Source: Pedobacter punctiformis
GTDB lineage: Bacteria > Bacteroidota > Bacteroidia > Sphingobacteriales > Sphingobacteriaceae
NCBI RefSeq assembly: GCF_027213715.1
Contig: NZ_JAPWGM010000003.1
Location: 372,001-436,000 of the forward strand
Length of the DNA: 64,000 nucleotides
Reading direction: 5' to 3'
The notes under the pieces: model-generated
The model's database searches: none
What the model was told of the DNA's origin: nothing
Seen by the model: the letters and a program-made list of their open reading frames with translations, nothing else
Translations under genes and position numbers: made by a program
Part shown: piece after piece, positions 43,765-53,817 of the stretch
How positions within the stretch are numbered: the first letter of the stretch is position 1
Layout of the letters: every line of letters starts with the position of its first letter

Positions 43765-44703
43765 ATGAAAGTAACGGTTGTAGGTGCAGGCGCAGTTGGC
43801 GCAACATGTGCAGATAATATTGCCCGCAAAGAGTTAGCAAACGAATTGGTGTTATTAGATATTAAAGAGGGTTTTGCCGAAGGTAAAGCCATCGATATGA
43901 TGCAGACTGCTACCCTTTTGGGTTTTGATACAAAAATTACCGGCGTAACCAATGATTACAGCAAAACGGCTGGCTCGGATGTGGTTGTGATTACATCAGG
44001 ATTACCACGTAAACCGGGTATGACACGTGAAGAACTGATTGGCATTAACGCCGGCATTGTTAAAGGCGTTGCTGAAAATATATTAAAATTCTCTCCGGAT
44101 GCGATTATCATCGTAATCAGTAATCCGATGGACACAATGACTTATCTGGCGCTGAAATCTTTAGGCTTACCTAAAAACCGCATTATCGGGATGGGTGGTA
44201 CTTTAGACAGTTCAAGATTTAAATTTTATTTGTCTCAGGCATTAAACTGCAACCCTAATGATTTACAGGGCTTTGTAATTGGCGGACATGGGGATACCAC
44301 GATGATTCCTTTAACGCGTTTAGCCACTTACCAAAGTTTGCCGGTAAGTAATTTACTGGATAAAGCTACGCTTGATAAAGTAGCTGCTGATACCATGGTT
44401 GGTGGAGCCACTTTAACCGGCTTAATTGGTACTTCTGCCTGGTACGCACCGGGTGCTGCAGGCGCTGCTTTGGTGGAGGCCATTTTGCGTGATGAGAAAA
44501 AATTATTTACCTGCTGCGTTTCCTTAGAAGGTGAATACGGACAGGATGATATTTGTTTGGGCGTTCCGGTAATTATTGGCCGCAGTGGCTGGGAAAAAAT
44601 TATCGATTTTAAATTAACTGATGACGAGCAAACTGCATTTAACAAAAGTGCTGATGCCGTTAGAAATATGAATAGTGTACTGGCTGAGATGAAACTGGTG
44701 TAA
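43765..44703 (+). CDS. mdh: Malate dehydrogenase
   Basis: This 312-residue LDH-type malate dehydrogenase oxidises malate to oxaloacetate in the TCA cycle. It has GAGAVGA (residues 7-13) and the acidic residue after beta-2 (LVLLDIKEG) for NAD. The substrate loop LPRKPGMTREELI carries the two Arg that bind the malate carboxylates. The catalytic His is in GGHGDTTMIP. Length is standard. The next gene starts immediately after its stop, so a retropepsin-like protein is probably made from the same mRNA. Confidence 0.97.
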   Translation: MKVTVVGAGAVGATCADNIARKELANELVLLDIKEGFAEGKAIDMMQTATLLGFDTKITGVTNDYSKTAGSDVVVITSGLPRKPGMTREELIGINAGIVKGVAENILKFSPDAIIIVISNPMDTMTYLALKSLGLPKNRIIGMGGTLDSSRFKFYLSQALNCNPNDLQGFVIGGHGDTTMIPLTRLATYQSLPVSNLLDKATLDKVAADTMVGGATLTGLIGTSAWYAPGAAGAALVEAILRDEKKLFTCCVSLEGEYGQDDICLGVPVIIGRSGWEKIIDFKLTDDEQTAFNKSADAVRNMNSVLAEMKLV

Positions 44704-45129
44704 ATGAAAGCCATTACCATTCCTTTAAAACTTATAAACTTACAAGACGACGGCTTCCATCTTTTGATGGAAGTTGTTGTTTTTAAACAAAAACATTTTG
44801 CCGTACTGGATACGGGCGCTTCTCGGAGTGTATTTGATAAAACGCTGATTGAACAGCACCTTGCCGAAACGCTTCAGGTATCTGAAGATATTAATGCGGC
44901 TACCCTTTTTACCACAACCAGCACGATACAAGCCAGTATACCCGAATTAAAAATTGGCAAACTTAAAATCAAAGATTATCATACTGTTGCCTTTGACCTC
45001 CAATCTGTAAATGAAACCTATCAACAATTTGGTCACCCGCCTATTGCCAGCATTATTGGCGGCGATATTTTAATGGAATACCGGGCTATCATCAATTATT
45101 CTACACTGGAATTAACACTTTATAAATAA
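44704..45129 (+). CDS. Retropepsin-like aspartyl protease family protein
   Basis: This 141-residue protein has the single aspartyl-protease motif LDTGAS at residues 35-40, preceded by a beta-strand pair (MEVVVFKQKHFAVLDTGAS). A hydrophobic IIGGDIL loop lies near residue 118. One copy of the motif implies a homodimer, as in retroviral proteases. There is no signal peptide. It starts right after the mdh stop, with no intergenic space. The function in bacteria is little known. Confidence 0.88.
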   Translation: MKAITIPLKLINLQDDGFHLLMEVVVFKQKHFAVLDTGASRSVFDKTLIEQHLAETLQVSEDINAATLFTTTSTIQASIPELKIGKLKIKDYHTVAFDLQSVNETYQQFGHPPIASIIGGDILMEYRAIINYSTLELTLYK

Positions 45130-45207
45130 TTTCTTTCCACTTGTATTAGAATCTTAAATTCTTATTGCCGACAATGCCGGGTTATTTAAACCTTAAAGAT
45201 TTACCTC

Positions 45208-45609
45208 ATGAAAAAAGACATTCTTAATCGTCAGGACCTTATTCTGTTGGTTGATACTTTTTATAAAAAGGTTGAACAAAATGCTAAAATAGGCCCAATT
45301 TTTACCGAAGTTGCCAAAGTAGACTGGACACATCATTTACCTAAAATGTACGATTTTTGGGAAAGTATACTTTTTGGAAAGGCAGTTTACAAAGGAAATC
45401 CGATGCTTACACATTTTGCCTTAAAAGAGAAAACAACCTTACAGGAAGAAGAATTTAATACATGGAAAAGCATTTTCTATGAAACTGTGGATGAATTATT
45501 TGAAGGAGAAAATGCAGAAATCATTAAGCAAAAAGCACAATCTATTGCAGATTTAATGCATTTCAAATTAAATATGCCTAAATCGCACATTACAATTAAA
45601 AACAAATAG
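45208..45609 (+). CDS. Group III truncated haemoglobin
   Basis: This 133-residue protein has the 2-on-2 globin pattern of group III: FYKKVEQNAKIGPIF, DWTHHLPKMYDFWESILFG, the proximal haem His in GNPMLTHFAL, and a C-terminal helix (IADLMHFKLN). It binds O2 or NO and is thought to help with oxygen or NO handling. It follows the mdh-retropepsin pair by 78 bp on the same strand and may be part of that unit or have its own promoter. Confidence 0.92.
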   Translation: MKKDILNRQDLILLVDTFYKKVEQNAKIGPIFTEVAKVDWTHHLPKMYDFWESILFGKAVYKGNPMLTHFALKEKTTLQEEEFNTWKSIFYETVDELFEGENAEIIKQKAQSIADLMHFKLNMPKSHITIKNK

Positions 45610-45663
45610 ACTTGGATTTTTTCTTTGTTTATCGTTAACTTTAAATAACTAAACAAACCAAAT

Positions 45664-46200
45664 ATGAAATTTCTAAAAGTCTTATTGTGGATAATCGTTA
45701 TCCTGGCTATTATTATTGTTGGAGGTGGTCTTTTTCTCCCAAAAAGCTATTCTGTTACACGCAGTACTGTAATTAATGCACCTGATAGTGTAGTTTATAA
45801 AAACATTGCTGATTTTAACGAGTTTTACAAATGGAATCCATGGGCAAAAATGGAACCAACAGCTAAATCAAAAGTATCAGGCCCGGTAGCACAACCCGGA
45901 CATTTATACGAATGGGAAGGCAAAGAAACCGGACAGGGTTATATGAAAATTATTACCGCAAAGCCAAATACGCAGGTTGATATTGAACTGAAATTTATAA
46001 AGCCTTTTGAAAGTTTGGCAGATACTAAATTTGATATCCAACCGGAAGGAAGCGGACAAAAGGTAAGCTGGACAATGAGTGGTGATAATAACCTGATGGG
46101 AAAATGGATGTGTGTGTTTATGAGTATGGATAAAATGATTGGTAAAGATTTTGAGGATGGACTTAAATTTCTGAAAGAGAAATCAGAAAAAGGAAACTAG
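45664..46200 (+). CDS. SRPBCC (START-like) family protein with N-terminal membrane anchor
   Basis: This 178-residue protein has one N-terminal membrane helix (about residues 4-24, VLLWIIVILAIIIVGGGLFL). A START/Bet v 1-like domain of the polyketide cyclase type follows (YSVTRSTVINAPDSVVYKNIADFNEFYKWNPWAKMEP ... WTMSGDN). These domains form a hydrophobic cavity; the ligand is not known. It lies 54 bp after the haemoglobin gene and ends at a strong terminator. Confidence 0.9.
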   Translation: MKFLKVLLWIIVILAIIIVGGGLFLPKSYSVTRSTVINAPDSVVYKNIADFNEFYKWNPWAKMEPTAKSKVSGPVAQPGHLYEWEGKETGQGYMKIITAKPNTQVDIELKFIKPFESLADTKFDIQPEGSGQKVSWTMSGDNNLMGKWMCVFMSMDKMIGKDFEDGLKFLKEKSEKGN

Positions 46201-46215
46201 TCTAACTTTATAAGG

Positions 46216-46254
46216 CAAAGCCTTTTAGCATTAATCTGCTGAAAGGCTTTGTTA
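46216..46254 (+). terminator. Terminator after the SRPBCC gene
   Basis: A 14-base arm (CAAAGCCTTTTAGC) pairs with GCTGAAAGGCTTTG, with one mismatch, then TT-rich sequence. It lies 15 bp past the stop. Confidence 0.78.
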
Positions 46255-46309
46255 TTTTCTACCCATCGATTAGCAAAAGCTCAATGCAGGAGCAAGAATA
46301 CTAAACGCA

Positions 46310-46354
46310 GAAATGAGATTGCTTCGTGCCTCGCAATGACGCTCGTATTTATTA
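46310..46354 (+). repeat. REP-like repeat, copy 1
   Basis: It contains GAGATTGCTTCGTGCCTCG followed by CAATGACGCTCG. ATTGC and GCAAT pair across CTTCGTGCCTC-type loops. This resembles a common dispersed palindromic repeat in many bacteria. Copy 2 lies 300 bp downstream. Confidence 0.6.
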
Positions 46355-46449
46355 TCTGGAAATTGCTTTTCGATAAAACTGGACTACCTGCACGTCACCA
46401 TAACGACCGCCCTTAAATAGCAATGCCAATCGCACCGATATTTGCTATC

Positions 46450-46540
46450 TAAACCCGATTGAATGAATCCCGATCCTTAATCGGGAGAAAGGAAAGCGGG
46501 ACTACAGAAACCGACGGGCAGTAAAGTTGCTTTCCAAATC
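46450..46540 (+). repeat. Dispersed intergenic element, copy B
   Basis: It starts TAAACCCGATTG, has an inner hairpin CCCGATCCTTAATCGGG, closes with AAAGCGGGACTA (CCCG pairs with CGGG), and ends with TTGCTTTCCAAATC. The block order is the same as in copies A, C and D. Confidence 0.65.
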
Positions 46541-46608
46541 TTAATTAGCTGTATAGAGATTTTTCCTTAAAACCTACCAGTACCTCAAAATAACCGAAAG
46601 AAAAATAA

Positions 46609-46650
46609 AAATGAGAATGCTTTGTGTCTCGCAATAACGCTTTTATTTAC
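46609..46650 (+). repeat. REP-like repeat, diverged copy 2
   Basis: It contains ATGAGAATGCTTTGTGTCTC then GCAATAACGCTT, matching copy 1 at most positions, with mostly C-to-T and G-to-A changes. Confidence 0.5.
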
Positions 46651-46664
46651 GACCAGATAATAAT

Positions 46665-46698
46665 AAAAAACCTCCTCAAGATTTAACTTGAAGAGGTT
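46665..46698 (-). terminator. Terminator after gyrB
   Basis: On the minus strand AACCTCTTCAAG, a 6-base loop, then CTTGAGGAGGTT with one wobble or mismatch, and a run of T. It lies about 28 bp past the stop. Confidence 0.85.
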
Positions 46699-46725
46699 TC
46701 TATATTATTTTGCTTTCAGTTTTGC

Positions 46726-48687
<1,962 letters not shown>

Positions 48688-48708
48688 TTAATTAAAAACA
48701 ATAATTAT

Positions 48709-48716
48709 CAAAAATA
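48709..48716 (-). promoter_or_regulatory. Candidate -7 box of gyrB
   Basis: TATTTTTG on the minus strand, 24 bp upstream of the start. A TTG lies about 21 bp upstream of the box at the -33 distance. Confidence 0.5.
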
Positions 48717-48830
48717 CGCATTTTTCGGCAATTAACCCAATATGTGGAGAAGTTTTAGGGTTTAAAAGATGTCCCGTGCAGAAAGCTAAAAGACTAGTCC
48801 TAAAAGGCTTTATCAATAACTTAAGCCCGG

Positions 48831-48931
48831 TTTTGAAAAGCAAAAGTGGTGCAAATCTTTTAAACTTGTCCCCGCTTTTTATTACAAGGTCCGAAGAAGA
48901 TTCCGAACGCTTTCCATTTCAATTGGGTTTA
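48831..48931 (-). repeat. Dispersed intergenic element, copy C (reverse)
   Basis: Read on the minus strand it starts TAAACCCAATTG, has an inner TTCGGAATC...GGACC region, closes with AAGCGGGGAC, and ends TTGCTTTTCAAAA. It is the least regular of the four copies. Confidence 0.5.
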
Positions 48932-49004
48932 ATAAGCTAAATCAAGATCTTTTCAGAAAAATTGGCACCATGCAACCAGAAATAATAGCACTTAAGTCCT
49001 AAAC

Positions 49005-49100
49005 TAAACCTGACGGGAGTGGACACAAAGCGCAGCGGAGTAAAACAAACGGCAGGACTAAACTTTAAAATAAATTATTGGCCCTGCTTTCCAAATCTGC
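49005..49100 (+). repeat. Dispersed intergenic element, copy D
   Basis: It starts TAAACCTGACGG, has an inner GCGCAGCGGAGTAAAAC region shared with copy A, closes with GGCAGGACTAAA (CCTG pairs with CAGG), and ends CTGCTTTCCAAATCTGC. Confidence 0.6.
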
Positions 49101-49193
49101 TTTTACATTTAATTAAAAACGATTCTTTACTACATCAAAACTGCTTATAAAACACAAACTTGAGGTTAAATTGCATATAAAAACTAATTTATA

Positions 49194-49201
49194 TAAGTTT
49201 G
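49194..49201 (+). promoter_or_regulatory. Promoter of the OmpH-like gene
   Basis: TAAGTTTG matches TAnnTTTG and lies 20 bp before the ATG. A TTG at 49171-49173, 20 bp upstream of the box, fits the -33 element, making this the most complete promoter in the window. Confidence 0.55.
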
Positions 49202-49221
49202 CTAAAATTTATTAAATAATA

Positions 49222-49824
49222 ATGGAAAGAAGAACCTTTAAAAACCTTGGTTTATTTGCAACCGCAGCTATAATTACAACATTTTCTGCTTGCCAAAACA
49301 AAGAAACTAAAACGACTGAAACAGCAAAAAAAACAGATAGTACTGCTGTAGTATCTGCAAGTGAAAAAATTGTATTTGTTAACCAGGACTCTTTATTAAC
49401 TAAATACGAATACTATAAAGACCTTAAAAATAAATTTGAGAAAAAAACCAAAGATGCCCAGTCAGATATGCAGGCAAAAGGTCAGGCTTTCCAAAGAGAA
49501 GTAGCTCAATACCAACAAAATGCAGGCACTTTAGCTGCTGATGTTCGTAAAACTACAGAAGAGCGTTTAGCACGTAAACAACAGGAACTGCAAACTTACC
49601 AGCAAAATGCGGGTGGTGCTTTACAAAATGAGCAAGCGGTAGAAACTGAAAAACTTTATGATAAAGTTGCAGGTTACTTAAAAACTTATGCAAAAGATAA
49701 AGGTTATAAAATGGTTTTATCTTATACAAAGGGCAGTACTATTTTATTTGCTGATGAAACCTTAGACATTACTTCTGATGTAATTAAAGGCTTAAACGAA
49801 GATTATACCAAAACAAAAAAATAA
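49222..49824 (+). CDS. OmpH/Skp-like lipoprotein
   Basis: This 200-residue protein has a lipobox FSAC with Cys24. The OmpH/Skp pattern follows: IVFVNQDSLLTKYEYYKDLKNKFEKKTKD, a long coiled coil rich in Gln and Lys (about residues 75-150), and a C-terminal KDKGYKMVLSYTKGSTILFADETLDIT strand region. Skp-type chaperones hold unfolded outer-membrane proteins in the periplasm; here the lipid anchor would fix it to a membrane. Bacteroidota have several such paralogues, and no bamA gene is adjacent. Confidence 0.9.
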   Translation: MERRTFKNLGLFATAAIITTFSACQNKETKTTETAKKTDSTAVVSASEKIVFVNQDSLLTKYEYYKDLKNKFEKKTKDAQSDMQAKGQAFQREVAQYQQNAGTLAADVRKTTEERLARKQQELQTYQQNAGGALQNEQAVETEKLYDKVAGYLKTYAKDKGYKMVLSYTKGSTILFADETLDITSDVIKGLNEDYTKTKK

Positions 49825-49845
49825 GATTATTGTTAATGATATAAC

Positions 49846-49878
49846 ACAAAAAATGCCTCAAAATTTGAGGCATTTTTT
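49846..49878 (+). terminator. Terminator after the OmpH-like gene
   Basis: A near-perfect palindrome, CAAAAAATGCCTC/GAGGCATTTTTTG around an AAAATTT centre, ends 18 bp before the next ATG (49897). It would separate the two genes well. Confidence 0.8.
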
Positions 49879-49896
49879 GTGTTTAAACCTTTTATT

Positions 49897-50379
49897 ATGG
49901 AAGACAACAATCAACATGAAACATTTATGCGAATGGCCATTGCATTATCTGTACAAAATGTAAGCGAAAACATGGGTGGCCCTTTTGGTGCTGTAATTGT
50001 TAAAGATGGAAAGGTAATTGCACAATCGGCGAATAAAGTAACTTCCACAAATGACCCTACAGCACATGCAGAAGTATCGGCCATACGTTTAGCCTGCACT
50101 GCGTTAAATACTTTTGATTTAAGTGGTTGCGTAGTATACACCAGTTGCGAGCCTTGCCCTATGTGTCTGGGCGCTATTTACTGGTCGAGAATTGAGACCA
50201 TTTATTATGCTAATACTAAAGCAGATGCTGGCAAAATCGGTTTTGATGATCAATTTATTTACGATGAGCTGGATAAGCCAATGGAAAAAAGATCTTTACC
50301 GGTTATTCAAATGCTGAGGGATGAGGCCATGCAAGCTTTTAAACTTTGGGAAACCTCGCCCATGCGAATAGATTATTAA
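49897..50379 (+). CDS. guaD: Nucleoside deaminase, guanine-deaminase type
   Basis: Starting from the ATG at 49897, this 160-residue protein has the zinc motif of the cytidine deaminase superfamily: HAEV with His57 and Glu59, and EPCPMC with Cys87 and Cys90. The C-terminal block FDDQFIYDELDKPMEKRSLPV matches Bacillus GuaD, a guanine deaminase that makes xanthine and ammonia. The earlier in-frame codons to 49879 overlap the terminator and are an unlikely start. A broader nucleoside-deaminase role is possible. It stands alone with a strong bidirectional terminator. Confidence 0.88.
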   Translation: MEDNNQHETFMRMAIALSVQNVSENMGGPFGAVIVKDGKVIAQSANKVTSTNDPTAHAEVSAIRLACTALNTFDLSGCVVYTSCEPCPMCLGAIYWSRIETIYYANTKADAGKIGFDDQFIYDELDKPMEKRSLPVIQMLRDEAMQAFKLWETSPMRIDY

Positions 50380-50418
50380 ACAAAAAAGTCCGGTACAAAT
50401 ACCGGACTTTTTTGTTTG
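50378..50418. terminator. Bidirectional terminator between guaD and the TlpA-type gene
   Basis: An approximately 18-bp perfect stem (arms AACAAAAAAGTCCGGTA/TACCGGACTTTTTTGTT) with a 4-base loop. A and T runs on both sides suit both converging genes. Confidence 0.9.
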
Positions 50419-50419
50419 A

Positions 50420-52342
50420 TTACTTACTGCCCTCTTTTGAGGCAATTAAACCAATCATAGAGTCAATTTCTTTTACAACACCGTCATCTGATCCGGAGAA
50501 ACCAACCGCTTTAAAGCGGATATTTCCATCTCCGTCGATTACAAATTTAGTTGGAATGCCATCTACTTTATAAGCGCTTACCACATCAAATTTAGATGGA
50601 TCCTGTTTATTTTTTGTGTCGTATAAAACGTTAAAATCATATTTTTTCTCTGCGATAAAATCTGTTACCAATTTTTCGCGGTTATCTTCTGTTTGCCAGG
50701 TATTAACGAATACAAAGGCAACATTTGGGTTATTAGCATATTTTGCCATTGCTTTTTGCATGCCCGGAAAAGAAGCTACGCAAGGGCCGCACCAGGTTGC
50801 CCAATAATCCAACACCACAATTTTACCCTTAAGCCCTGCCAAACTTACTGTTTCGCCCTTTAAATTAACCAGTGAAAATGCAGGTGCAGGTGTATTGATC
50901 ATTTTCTTTGTCCATTCTGCCCTGTCTTTTTCCAAGGCAATTTTTTCCAGATTGGCAATGTACCCATCATAAGTACCTTCCTTTTTAAGACTTACATAAA
51001 GATTTTTAAAATCGGTTTTAAGAGAATCGCTTGCTTCACCATTTTTTATGATTTTTTCGGCTTCGTTAAACGCTTTTTCCTGCTGCCCATCTTTAATCAA
51101 ATAGGTAACATAACGGGTGGCAACATCAGGCGATACTTTGGTATAAAAAGGCAAAGCTTTTTCCTGTACTGCAAGGGCTTCTTTAAATTTCCCCTGGCGA
51201 TAAAGTAATAAAGCATAGGTATCTGCATACATGCCGTAAGAATTATCAAGTGCTTTTAAATATTCATCTTTTGAAGAATAGAATGCAGGCACCTCATCAT
51301 TTTTAGCTTCGTTTAATAAATCCAGCGAGCGTTTTGAAAATTTAGCTGCTGCGTCAATATTTTCATTTTTTTCGGCGGCAGGCCATGCAAAACTGTTATA
51401 TAAACTTGCCCTGTTTAATTTATTATCAATTTTTGAACTGTACAATTCAAATTTGTCGTTATTTTTTTCCTTGGAGGAGGCGTTGGCTAAAATACTATAT
51501 ACAGAACTTAACCTGGCCGCATCGGTTTTCTTCTGAGTATCGAATTTAAATTTTGCAATCAGGTCATTGGCCTTTTGTTCTTTAACAGCTAAATCTTTCT
51601 CTACATATAAAGCATTAATATCCTGCCCGTATGCATAATTACCTACTGGATATTTTTTAAGAAGCGCTGTTTTAACGGAGTCGGCTTTAGGTTTTTGCTT
51701 AAGGAGGTTATAAAGATTCAGAAGCAGTGTCATTTCATCTTCTTTTGCATCTTTTATTTTAGATAAACTGTTTATATTCTCATTTATATTTTTTGTACCC
51801 TTTTCTTTATCCGCCTTATATTCCAATGAAAGGTATTGATATGCATTTTTCTGTTTAAGAGCTGGTCTTAGTGTAAAAGCCTGTTTGTACAATGCCGAAG
51901 CTGCTTCTGCATCTATCGTTAATCCCAAATAATAGTTGCCAGCCAAACCATATAAAAAAGCTTCATTTATCAGGGCTTCAGCAGGTATTTTGCCGGCTTT
52001 AGTAAATTTCAAAATATAACCACCCGGAGCTTCATCTTTTTTATCACCAACATAAAAGGCCAAACCTACAAGGGTTACACTATCTGGTGTAGAAAACTCG
52101 CCTTTATAAATTGATCCTTCTTTAACAAGATCGATTTTACCGGCTTTAGGGTTTGTTGTCGAGAAAAAAGTGTAACTGGTGCATTTAATATCTGCAAGGT
52201 TTTCCAAACTGGTACCTTTAGGTTCGTAGGTAAAACTAATCTTAGTTCCTGCCGCCGGTTTATCGGCAGAAAATTTAACACCCTGAGATTTGGCAACACC
52301 TGCAAAGATCAGCAGTGTCAACAATAATTTGATAGATTTCAT
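50420..52342 (-). CDS. TlpA-type thiol-disulfide oxidoreductase with long TPR-like N-terminus
   Basis: This 640-residue secreted protein (signal peptide to about residue 19) ends in a TlpA/ResA-like thioredoxin domain, with WCGPC at 517-521 and the cis-Pro VDGIPTKFVI. The central 130-480 region is helical and TPR-like (SALYKQAFTLRPALKQKNAYQYLSLEY and later repeats). The N-terminal domain (about 20-125) is beta-rich. It should act in the periplasm, perhaps reducing bound client proteins. The long form with a big N-terminal scaffold is common in Bacteroidota. It converges on guaD. Confidence 0.92.
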   Translation of the reverse strand: MKSIKLLLTLLIFAGVAKSQGVKFSADKPAAGTKISFTYEPKGTSLENLADIKCTSYTFFSTTNPKAGKIDLVKEGSIYKGEFSTPDSVTLVGLAFYVGDKKDEAPGGYILKFTKAGKIPAEALINEAFLYGLAGNYYLGLTIDAEAASALYKQAFTLRPALKQKNAYQYLSLEYKADKEKGTKNINENINSLSKIKDAKEDEMTLLLNLYNLLKQKPKADSVKTALLKKYPVGNYAYGQDINALYVEKDLAVKEQKANDLIAKFKFDTQKKTDAARLSSVYSILANASSKEKNNDKFELYSSKIDNKLNRASLYNSFAWPAAEKNENIDAAAKFSKRSLDLLNEAKNDEVPAFYSSKDEYLKALDNSYGMYADTYALLLYRQGKFKEALAVQEKALPFYTKVSPDVATRYVTYLIKDGQQEKAFNEAEKIIKNGEASDSLKTDFKNLYVSLKKEGTYDGYIANLEKIALEKDRAEWTKKMINTPAPAFSLVNLKGETVSLAGLKGKIVVLDYWATWCGPCVASFPGMQKAMAKYANNPNVAFVFVNTWQTEDNREKLVTDFIAEKKYDFNVLYDTKNKQDPSKFDVVSAYKVDGIPTKFVIDGDGNIRFKAVGFSGSDDGVVKEIDSMIGLIASKEGSK

Positions 52343-52451
52343 AGTCAGCAGTTTACGGTTTAAAATGGAACAACTAAATATATAGTTAAAATTTTAATAT
52401 TCAAAAAAAATCGACTCTTTTTTGAGGAACAATTATTGTTATATTTCAGTT

Positions 52452-53225
52452 ATGACGTATGAACAAAAAATAAGCAGTGAAGTTGATTTCTGGAAGTATA
52501 AAATTTTACAAAAACCTTCTCTTTTTAGTAAGGTTACGGATAAAGTTCAGAAGAAAATTAACAGCTACATTCCGGATAAAGTACATAGTGCAATAACATC
52601 TGCCATTAAGCAAATGGTTAAAGCGGTACTTTTTGGTTCAACGTTTACCACCGCCAAACCTGTTTTAGATTTAACGCTTATGCATCGCGAAGCGCTGATT
52701 AAACAAAAGATAGAAAATTATAAAAAAACCGGAGCGGCAGAAGGTGGCATTACAGGCGCCGGTGGCTTTTTAATGAGTCTTGCCGATTTCCCTTTGCTGC
52801 TGAGTATAAAAATGAAAATGCTTTTTGATATTGCCGCAGTTTACGGTTATGATGTAAAAGATTACCGGGAGCGTTTATTTATTTTACACATCTTTCAACT
52901 GGCTTTTTCAAGCAAGGAAGAAAGTCAGAATGTTTTTATAAAAATGCAGAACTGGGATGATAAAGCGCATCAGCTTCCAGCAAGTATTGATGAGTTTGAC
53001 TGGTTAACATTTCAACAGCAATATCGCGATTATATTGACTTAGCCAAACTTGCTCAAATGTTGCCATTTGTTGGCGCCGCAGTTGGTGCTGTTGCTAACT
53101 ATAAATTAATTGAGAGACTTGGTAAAACGGCTATGATGAGCTACAGAATGCGGTATTTCAACTTAAAGTATGCGGTTATAAGTTCGCAAACTGACGAAAA
53201 TCGTCAACTGAAAGCAGAGAATTAA
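52452..53225 (+). CDS. EcsC-family protein
   Basis: Starting from ATG at 52452, this 257-residue protein matches EcsC: AITSAIKQMVKAVLFGSTFTTAKP, then GAAEGGITGAGGFLMSLADFPLLLSIKMKMLFDIAAVYGYD, and MLPFVGAAVGAVANYKLIERLG near the C-terminus. The Gly-rich hydrophobic parts suggest membrane association. The function is unclear, and the original EcsC of Bacillus belongs to an ABC exporter operon that is not seen here. A TTG in frame 10 codons upstream is a less likely start. Confidence 0.92.
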   Translation: MTYEQKISSEVDFWKYKILQKPSLFSKVTDKVQKKINSYIPDKVHSAITSAIKQMVKAVLFGSTFTTAKPVLDLTLMHREALIKQKIENYKKTGAAEGGITGAGGFLMSLADFPLLLSIKMKMLFDIAAVYGYDVKDYRERLFILHIFQLAFSSKEESQNVFIKMQNWDDKAHQLPASIDEFDWLTFQQQYRDYIDLAKLAQMLPFVGAAVGAVANYKLIERLGKTAMMSYRMRYFNLKYAVISSQTDENRQLKAEN

Positions 53226-53234
53226 AGCTTGTTA

Positions 53235-53639
53235 CTAATCTTCTTCATCCTGAAAAAGGCCACCAATTAAATCGTCGGTCTCTCTCCTGTCTTTTTTAGT
53301 TGGACGGCCTGTACCCCTATCTCTTTTTAAATTTGGCGAATGAAACATAGATTTAAAAGCGTGTGTTTCTTCAACAGGGGTTAAATCTTTATATTTTGTT
53401 AAGGCAGTAGGAGAATCGGTACGGTTGTAAGACAATTCAACAACTTCTATAATTTTCTTTTCAATTCCTTTGGATACCTGATAAACTTCACCAATTTTTA
53501 CAATGGCCGATGGTTTAATGTTCTGACCATTCAACTTCACCCTTCCTGCTTTACAGGCGTCTGTGGCTAAACTTCTGGTTTTAAATAACCGGATGGCCCA
53601 CAAATATTTATCGATCCTGAGTTTTTCTGCTTCTGTCAT
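53235..53639 (-). CDS. S4-domain RNA-binding protein (Hsp15-like)
   Basis: Starting from the ATG at 53639, this 134-residue protein has the S4 RNA-binding domain (RIDKYLWAIRLFKTRSLATDACKAGRVKLNGQNIKPSAIVKIGEVYQV). A basic and then acidic tail follows (RDRGTGRPTKKDRRETDDLIGGLFQDEED). In E. coli Hsp15 (HslR) binds stalled 50S subunits carrying peptidyl-tRNA; this protein is likely similar. Another ATG lies three codons upstream. The -7 box ends 6 bp before the chosen start. Confidence 0.92.
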   Translation of the reverse strand: MTEAEKLRIDKYLWAIRLFKTRSLATDACKAGRVKLNGQNIKPSAIVKIGEVYQVSKGIEKKIIEVVELSYNRTDSPTALTKYKDLTPVEETHAFKSMFHSPNLKRDRGTGRPTKKDRRETDDLIGGLFQDEED

Positions 53640-53645
53640 AAAGTT

Positions 53646-53653
53646 CAAAAATA
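53646..53653 (-). promoter_or_regulatory. Candidate -7 box of the S4-domain gene
   Basis: TATTTTTG on the minus strand, 6 bp before the ATG at 53639. If transcription starts a few bases past the box the mRNA would be nearly leaderless. The surrounding 19 bases are identical to those before dnaE. Confidence 0.5.
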
Positions 53654-53817
53654 AGAAATTTGGTTTGTTTGTTGGTTAAATGTTTACGTTGGTTAACAGC
53701 TGAAAGCTTAAATGCAGCCCATCCATTTAAACAATTCCTCAGTTAACCGTAATTAAAAACAATATTTGCTCTTAATAAATAAAAATTGATTTATTTTGCG
53801 TAAAATTTAAAAACATC

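Larger units (their letters stand above)
46201..46725. other. Repeat-rich intergenic region before gyrB
   Basis: This 525-bp gap contains two terminators (46216-46254 and 46665-46698), two REP-like repeats (46310-46354 and 46609-46650) and one copy of the dispersed structured element (46450-46540). I see no coding ORF. Confidence 0.65.
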
